Of a stretch of 64,000 nt of DNA, positions 59,391-64,000 are shown in pieces. A program made the position numbers and the translations under genes. Position 1 is the first letter of the stretch. Every line of letters starts with the position of its first letter. This DNA is from Paenibacillus dendritiformis (GTDB lineage: Bacteria > Bacillota > Bacilli > Paenibacillales > Paenibacillaceae), in NCBI RefSeq assembly GCF_021654795.1, contig NZ_AP025344.1, positions 5,766,501 through 5,830,500 of the forward strand. The letters are read 5' to 3'. The notes under the pieces were generated by a model. The model was not told the DNA's origin. It searched no databases and worked only from the letters and a program-made list of their open reading frames with translations.

Positions 59391-59906
59391 TTATGCTTCG
59401 CTCTTTCGGTTCACGCGGACGACGAGCACGAGATACATGAAAGTCGTGACGAAGGAGAACAGGATAACGCCCCATAAGATGGCATGCGCTTGCGGCCATT
59501 GAAAATAGATGAACAATATGGCGATATAATACAATACCGTCGTCAGCTTGCCCATCCAGTTGGCGGGAACCGTCCGCTTGCCCTTAAAATGCATCAACGC
59601 CGCTCCCGCGATCATCCCAGCATCGCGCACCAGCATCGCCAGCGCCGCGGCGATAGACAGATCGCCGGCCCACAGCAATGACAGCATGACCGTCAACATC
59701 ATCAGCTTGTCTGCCAACGGATCAAGCATCATCCCTACCGAAGTCACCATATTATGCTTGCGGGCCAAATACCCGTCCAGGATATCCGTCACGCCCGCCA
59801 ACAGCCAGATTCCGAACGCGGCGAACCGCTCACCGAAGAAGAACAAAGTCAAAAAGACGGGGATAAGAACGAATCGAACCATGGTCAGCGCATTAGGCAA
59901 ATTCAA
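59391..59906 (-). CDS. CDP-alcohol phosphatidyltransferase family protein
   Basis: 171 residues from a TTG preceded by GGGGG. The signature D-G-x(2)-A-R-x(8)-G-x(3)-D-x(3)-D is intact (DILDGYLARKHNMVTSVGMMLDPLADK, written here only in pattern: DG..AR, then G...LDPLAD). Five or six membrane helices are seen. It makes a phospholipid head-group transfer, such as phosphatidylglycerophosphate, from CDP-diacylglycerol. It is shorter than PgsA (about 190) and lies away from the usual pgsA place, so it may be a paralogue. A 200-base gap separates it from fabZ. Confidence 0.88.
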   Translation of the reverse strand: MNLPNALTMVRFVLIPVFLTLFFFGERFAAFGIWLLAGVTDILDGYLARKHNMVTSVGMMLDPLADKLMMLTVMLSLLWAGDLSIAAALAMLVRDAGMIAGAALMHFKGKRTVPANWMGKLTTVLYYIAILFIYFQWPQAHAILWGVILFSFVTTFMYLVLVVRVNRKSEA

Positions 59907-60045
59907 ACGTAAGACCCCCAGTTCCCCCCATATTACAGTTCCTCCAACTCATTATACATGCCTGTTATTAAAATGAAAACCGCACAAGCACAGGCTCAGA
60001 CCGGGCCACATCGGCACCGAGCGCCGGCCGGAAAACAAAACACAG

Positions 60046-60068
60046 AAAAAACCCCGCTCAAGGCGGGG
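60046..60068 (-). terminator. Terminator after the EpuA-like gene
   Basis: CCCCGC-CTTGA-GCGGGG followed by TTTTTT, seven bases past the stop. It should separate the upstream mbl-flh-epuA group from the transferase. Confidence 0.9.
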
Positions 60069-60074
60069 CCAAAA

Positions 60075-60479
60075 TCAGGCAAACACCAGTTGAAACAGGT
60101 GTCTCCATGTATCAAAATTGAGCGCTTCCGCCACTGTGCCCTTACCTACGACGACGTATCCGGTAATCAACCCTGCAATTAGGGTCAAAAGGCAAATCAG
60201 CGGAACGATGACCAGACGGACCAACCATTTGACCGGGCTGCCCGCTTTCTTTTTCGCGGTCCCGTTCGATTGTCCCTCAGTTTTCTCTGTATCCTTATGC
60301 CGCTGCGACTTGCGAACGGTCGTCCGCTCCGCCGCTGCATGCTGCCGAGCCGGTCTCGGCGTGTCCGCAGGTCCCGGAGCCCGCCGAACCGCCTCCTCTC
60401 CCTGTCTGCGCGCAAGGCGCTGCAGCGAGATATCCTGCTGCTCCGGCTCGAAATCCGGCAGCTTCTTCTCGTCACTCAT
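60075..60479 (-). CDS. EpuA-like small membrane protein
   Basis: 134 residues. The first 80 are disordered, charged and arginine-rich (ARRQGEEAVRRAPGPADTPR), and the last 55 contain a membrane helix (WLVRLVIVPLICLLTLIAGL) and the family ending GYVVVGKGTVAEALNFDTWR and HLFQLVFA. Such proteins carry the misleading name RNA polymerase subunit beta in databases; EpuA lies next to murA-type or flagellar genes in several Bacillota. The N-terminal extension is longer than usual. Function unknown. Confidence 0.8.
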   Translation of the reverse strand: MSDEKKLPDFEPEQQDISLQRLARRQGEEAVRRAPGPADTPRPARQHAAAERTTVRKSQRHKDTEKTEGQSNGTAKKKAGSPVKWLVRLVIVPLICLLTLIAGLITGYVVVGKGTVAEALNFDTWRHLFQLVFA

Positions 60480-60497
60480 TGCTATTCACCTGCTTCA

Positions 60498-61328
60498 TTA
60501 CGCACGCAGACTATTGGCCAGCCCCCACATCGCATCGCCCGACATCAATGCCCGCGAAGCCAACTGATAGGCCCGCTGCGCTTGAATCAATTCCGCCATC
60601 TCGTCCACCATCGACACGTTCGATTCTTCCAGCATGCCCTGCATCACATAGACATGAGGCGCATTCGGATCGGAACGATCCCCGGTTAGATTCAAGGTCT
60701 CCACGACCGCGTTCCGGTCCGCTCCCTGAGGCAGCACATACAGATTGTTCTCTGTCTGCACGAGCAGCTCCGGCTTCAGCGGCCGGACCACCTTAAGCTG
60801 TCCGAGCTCCTCGTCCGGCTCGCCTGTCTTCACGGCGAACACCCGGCCAGCCTCATCAATCTTCATCTCATAGCCGGCCGGAATGCGAATCTCCGTATCG
60901 TTCGTGCTCATTACGGGATGACCTTCGGAGGAAGCAAGAATCCGTTCATCCCCATCTCTTATTATATAATGGAAAGAACCTTCGCGCATCCATGCCGTTC
61001 CGGTTGGAGTGCCCACTTCGAACAACGCGTTCCCCTGCAAGGCCACATCGGTGCTGACCCCGGTATGCTGCAGCGAGCCTTGGCTCATGTCGCGGCTCAA
61101 GCCGGTCAGCTTGGAGCCGTATCCGAGCGTATACCCCATCGGAGTGACCCGCCCAGCCTGCCGAAATTCTTCATTATGCCGTTGCACATTCGTCAGCACA
61201 TCGGCGAAGGATGCCGTCTTCCGTTTGTAGCCCTTCGTATTCAAGTTCGCCACATTGTCCGCGATAATGTCCAGCTTCCGCTGCAGACCATTCATCGAGA
61301 CCGCGGCCGCTATCATCGTCTGATTCAT
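60498..61328 (-). CDS. flhP: Flagellar hook-basal body protein FlhP
   Basis: 276 residues starting MNQTMIAAAVSMNGLQRKLD, with GGGAGG before the ATG. It has the rod-protein N-terminus (LDIIADNVANLNTKGYKRKT), the central FlgE/F/G-type beta domain, and the C-terminal rod helix (MVDEMAELIQAQRAYQLASR). It is a FlgG-like distal rod protein. The flhO-flhP pair after mbl follows B. subtilis. Confidence 0.93.
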   Translation of the reverse strand: MNQTMIAAAVSMNGLQRKLDIIADNVANLNTKGYKRKTASFADVLTNVQRHNEEFRQAGRVTPMGYTLGYGSKLTGLSRDMSQGSLQHTGVSTDVALQGNALFEVGTPTGTAWMREGSFHYIIRDGDERILASSEGHPVMSTNDTEIRIPAGYEMKIDEAGRVFAVKTGEPDEELGQLKVVRPLKPELLVQTENNLYVLPQGADRNAVVETLNLTGDRSDPNAPHVYVMQGMLEESNVSMVDEMAELIQAQRAYQLASRALMSGDAMWGLANSLRA

Positions 61329-61349
61329 GTCGTTCCTCCCGCCCTGGCG

Positions 61350-62216
61350 TTAGACCCGGCCTACTTCATTCACCGTCTTGTCCAGCGTTCTGTCATAGAA
61401 CTGCACAACCTTCTGATTCGCTTCATAGGCGCGATATGCCGTCATCATATCCACCATCGATTGTGCCGGATCCACATTGGAACGCTCCAGCACGCCTTGG
61501 CGAATCTCCACGGCATCGCCTGCCGCCACCGGGGCGGCTTGAGCGGCGCCCGGCTGCAGCCGGAAGCGCCCATTGCCGGCCCGAATCAGATCATTCGGAT
61601 TGTCGATACGGCTAATGAGCAGTTCCCCGCCTTCGATCGGCGTACGGGTCCGGGTATCGAACAGCCGGCCTTCTCCGTCCACCTGGATGAACTCCAGCGC
61701 CTGTTCATTCTCCAGCACGATCGGCGCATTATTGCGGTTCAGCACCAATGAGCCATCGGACGTCACCAACTCATTTTGCGCATTCACATGAAAACGGCCG
61801 TCACGGGTGTACATGATCTCATCCCCCGCCTGCACCGTGAAAAAAGCTTCCGGCTGGAATACAGGATTGCCGTTCGCATCCTGGCCCTGGCCCGTCGCAT
61901 CGAAGGTAACGCCTGGCACCTGGATATCCGAGAGCAGCGCGAAATCGCCCGGCTGCCTCGTCTCCAGCAGATCGCCCTGCGTGAACACCAAGCGGCTCTC
62001 TTCGGCGAATACGCCCGTGTTCAGCCGGCCGATCGTCTGGCCTTGGGCCTTATCGCTTCCCATCAAGGTCAGCATCATCTCAGGAAAGGATCGGCTTACT
62101 TCGGTAACCGCCTTGTAACCTGGCGTCTGCAGGTTAGCCACGTTATTCGTCACTGTGTCATGCCGGCGCTGCTGGGTAACCATACCTGACGCAGCCGTGT
62201 ATAATCCTCTAATCAT
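61350..62216 (-). CDS. flhO: Flagellar hook-basal body protein FlhO
   Basis: 288 residues from the ATG of MIRGLYTAASGMVTQQRRHD, after GGGAGGAG; upstream codons precede that site. The N-terminal motif TNNVANLQTPGYKAVTEVSR and the C-terminal SMVDMMTAYRAYEANQKVVQ are the paired rod helices of FlgF/FlgG-type proteins. It forms part of the rod with FlhP, encoded 21 bases downstream. Confidence 0.93.
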   Translation of the reverse strand: MIRGLYTAASGMVTQQRRHDTVTNNVANLQTPGYKAVTEVSRSFPEMMLTLMGSDKAQGQTIGRLNTGVFAEESRLVFTQGDLLETRQPGDFALLSDIQVPGVTFDATGQGQDANGNPVFQPEAFFTVQAGDEIMYTRDGRFHVNAQNELVTSDGSLVLNRNNAPIVLENEQALEFIQVDGEGRLFDTRTRTPIEGGELLISRIDNPNDLIRAGNGRFRLQPGAAQAAPVAAGDAVEIRQGVLERSNVDPAQSMVDMMTAYRAYEANQKVVQFYDRTLDKTVNEVGRV

Positions 62217-62261
62217 GGAAGCTCCTCCCGTAACTGTAGACAATATACCTTGTATATCGGA

Positions 62262-63269
62262 TTATACGAACCGTTTCTTAATGACTTTATCCAAATTATC
62301 GAGCATCATGCCCGTTCCCTTGACGACGCAATGCATCGGATCTTCCGCAATCAGCACCGGAACCTTCAGCTCCTCGGCCAACAGCTCGTCCAATCCGTCC
62401 ATCAGCGCGCCTCCCCCGGTCAGAATGACTCCGCGATCGATAATATCCGCCGACAATTCCGGCGGTGTCCGTTCCAATACCGATTTGGCGGCGGCCACAA
62501 TGGAGGAGATCGGATCCCATAGGGCTTCACGCACTTCGTTCGATGTGATCGTTACCGTATATGGAAGGCCGGATACCATATCGCGGCCCCGGATATCCAT
62601 CTCGCGCTCATGGCCGGATCCCGACGGCCGAACCGTACCGATGTTCACCTTGATATCCTCGGAGGTGCGCTCCCCGATCAGCAGCTTGTACTTCTGCTTG
62701 ATATAGCGCATAATCGCGTCGTCGAACTTGTCCCCCGCAACTTTAATAGAAGAGGCGGTCACGACATCCCCCATGGACAACACGGCCACGTCCGTCGTTC
62801 CGCCACCGATGTCGACGACCATATTGCCGCTCGGCTGGAATATATCCATGCCTGCGCCGATCGCCGCCGCCTTCGGCTCCTCTTCCAAAAAGACTTCCTT
62901 CGCGCCGCTCCGCTCGGCCGCTTCGCGGATCGCTTTCTGCTCGACAGAGGTAATATTCGTCGGGGCGCAAATCAGAATCCGTGGATGCGAGTACCATTTG
63001 CGGCCGCCGACGCGTGAGATGAAATGCTTCAGCATTGTCTCCGTAATTTCAAAATCGGCGATGACGCCGTCCTTTAAGGGACGGATCGGCACAATATTGC
63101 CCGGGGTCCGTCCAACCATTCTTCGCGCTTCTTCCCCAACGGCAAGCACGCGCTTGGCATCGCTCTCAATCGCGACGACGGCCGGCTCGTCGAGCACAAC
63201 CCCCTTCCCCTTGATATGAATGAGAACGTTCGCCGTTCCTAAGTCGATTCCGATATCCTTGCTTAGCAT
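62262..63269 (-). CDS. mbl: Actin-like shape protein Mbl
   Basis: 335 residues from the ATG of MLSKDIGIDLGTANVLIHIK, preceded by GGAGG; eight upstream codons in frame lie over that site. Actin-fold motifs: DIGIDLGTANVL (phosphate 1), VVDIGGGTTDVAVLS (phosphate 2) and VILTGGGALMDGLDELL (adenosine). The place after spoIIID identifies it as Mbl rather than MreB. It guides cell-wall synthesis along the cylinder. A -35/-10 pair TTGAAT-18-TATGGT lies near 63355, a weak promoter call. Confidence 0.95.
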   Translation of the reverse strand: MLSKDIGIDLGTANVLIHIKGKGVVLDEPAVVAIESDAKRVLAVGEEARRMVGRTPGNIVPIRPLKDGVIADFEITETMLKHFISRVGGRKWYSHPRILICAPTNITSVEQKAIREAAERSGAKEVFLEEEPKAAAIGAGMDIFQPSGNMVVDIGGGTTDVAVLSMGDVVTASSIKVAGDKFDDAIMRYIKQKYKLLIGERTSEDIKVNIGTVRPSGSGHEREMDIRGRDMVSGLPYTVTITSNEVREALWDPISSIVAAAKSVLERTPPELSADIIDRGVILTGGGALMDGLDELLAEELKVPVLIAEDPMHCVVKGTGMMLDNLDKVIKKRFV

Positions 63270-63469
63270 AAGTTCAAGAGCCTCCACATTCATTTTTCAA
63301 CTGATTTTCGATGAAATCCGACCGATTCCTGCAAAATATTTACTCATCGTTTACCATATCATACTAACAGCGCTGGATTCAATGAAAGAATGAAGGAGGA
63401 TCCGTCTTATTCGGAACAAAGCCAGGAGGCGATACGATCCGGCGGCGATCCACTTGTTCGGAACGGCCG

Positions 63470-63757
63470 TTACGACTTGCCTGCCGTCATCACTTCACGT
63501 TTTTTTGAGCTCGATTTCTTGTATTTGATCTTGGTCGCTTCCCCTCCCCGCAGATGGCGCACAGATTTATGGTACTCGAGAATGTGCTTCACCTGGTCCG
63601 CCAAATCGGGATTAATTTCGGGCAGCCGTTCGGTCAAATCTTTGTGTACCGTGCTCTTGGATACGCCGAACTCTTTGGCGATAGTGCGAACCGTATGCTT
63701 GGTCTCGACGATGCAGCGGCCGATTTTTATGGTCCGTTCTTTGATGTAATCGTGCAC
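63470..63757 (-). CDS. spoIIID: Sporulation transcription factor SpoIIID
   Basis: 95 residues from a GTG with GGGAGGCGGG upstream. The chain begins MHDYIKERTIKIGRCIVETK and contains the helix-turn-helix VRTIAKEFGVSKSTVHKDLT, then ERLPEINPDLADQVKHILEY and the basic tail. It differs little from B. subtilis SpoIIID (93 residues). It switches mother-cell gene expression between sigma-E and sigma-K phases. A sigma-E-type promoter lies upstream at 63792-63819. Confidence 0.97.
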   Translation of the reverse strand: MHDYIKERTIKIGRCIVETKHTVRTIAKEFGVSKSTVHKDLTERLPEINPDLADQVKHILEYHKSVRHLRGGEATKIKYKKSSSKKREVMTAGKS

Positions 63758-63791
63758 GTTCCCGCCTCCCTCTACTCGGTTTAATTGGTAC

Positions 63792-63819
63792 ATTATATGA
63801 GTGGGCCGCACACTTATGC
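63792..63819 (-). promoter_or_regulatory. Sigma-E-type promoter of spoIIID
   Basis: GCATAA, 14 bases, CATATAAT on the minus strand, close to the sigma-E consensus (ATA-type -35 and CATACAnT-type -10), about 28 to 35 bases before the start codon. Known sigma-E control of spoIIID supports it. Confidence 0.6.
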
Positions 63820-64000
63820 GTTGTTGGACAGCCTGACAAGCCTGGCTTAACCGATAAATTTGACCAGGCGGGGAGGAGGCCCCCGGGATACGGGAGCCGA
63901 ACCTGGACGCTTGTCCTGTCCAAAAATGGCGGTGCGATGCGGAAAACTTCAGTGCCGATAACCGTGCAAGAGCGATCGCGGGAAGGCTGTCCGCCGGAAT

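Overview
The window reads as a chromosomal segment of a spore-forming, Gram-positive, S-layer-bearing Bacillota, most probably Paenibacillus. The reasons are the run spoIIID - mbl - flhO - flhP - fabZ, which follows the Bacillus order, an alpha/beta-type spore protein gene, degS/degU, and a cluster of SLH-domain secreted proteins beside csaB, a tagA-type and a tagO-type gene. Almost everything is on the minus strand. The exceptions are the prophage repressor, its metallopeptidase partner and the integrase. The assignment rests on synteny and motifs read by eye; no database search was run.

Region 1 (1 to about 26,830) is the right-hand part of a temperate prophage; its left end lies outside the window. 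Going leftward from the lysogeny switch come: a repressor/ImmA pair and integrase on the plus strand; a Cro-like gene; a duplicated DUF771/zinc-protein cassette around a rha gene; antirepressors; a replication block (DUF4373-type initiator, G39P-type helicase loader, DnaB-type helicase); a run of tiny zinc-ribbon and membrane proteins; an ArpU-type late regulator; a hairpin-rich non-coding stretch; then terS, terL, a roughly 700-residue P22-type portal, scaffold, decoration protein, capsid, adaptor, fibre, an XkdX-like protein, a second adaptor-like protein and the start of a large hub-like protein. No tape measure or tail-tube gene is seen inside the window, and the order resembles that of short-tailed P22-like phages.

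The integrase end abuts the 5' half of comFA, which is cut immediately after the Walker A motif. The prophage therefore sits inside a competence gene, and the 3' half of comFA is predicted beyond the left edge of the window.

Region 2 (about 28 to 34 kb) holds a large YhgE/Pip-type membrane protein, a small unknown membrane protein and the DegS/DegU two-component pair. Region 3 (about 34 to 59 kb) is a cell-surface locus: a phosphodiester-glycosidase-like protein, three large SLH proteins, a large secreted protein without SLH domains, metK and a spore protein inserted among them, then tagO-like, tagA-like, csaB and a DUF5693 membrane protein. The last group plausibly builds and pyruvylates the wall polysaccharide to which the SLH proteins bind. 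Region 4 (about 59 to 64 kb) is the housekeeping block fabZ, a CDP-alcohol phosphatidyltransferase, an EpuA-like protein, flhP, flhO, mbl and spoIIID.

The observations most worth following are the comFA interruption, the short-tailed morphogenesis module in a Gram-positive lysogen, a four-operator immunity region with a good promoter, a LexA-type box in front of the integrase, a hairpin-rich non-coding stretch before the terminase genes, an HTH gene lacking a usual start codon, and a metK leader carrying a terminator but no S-box.
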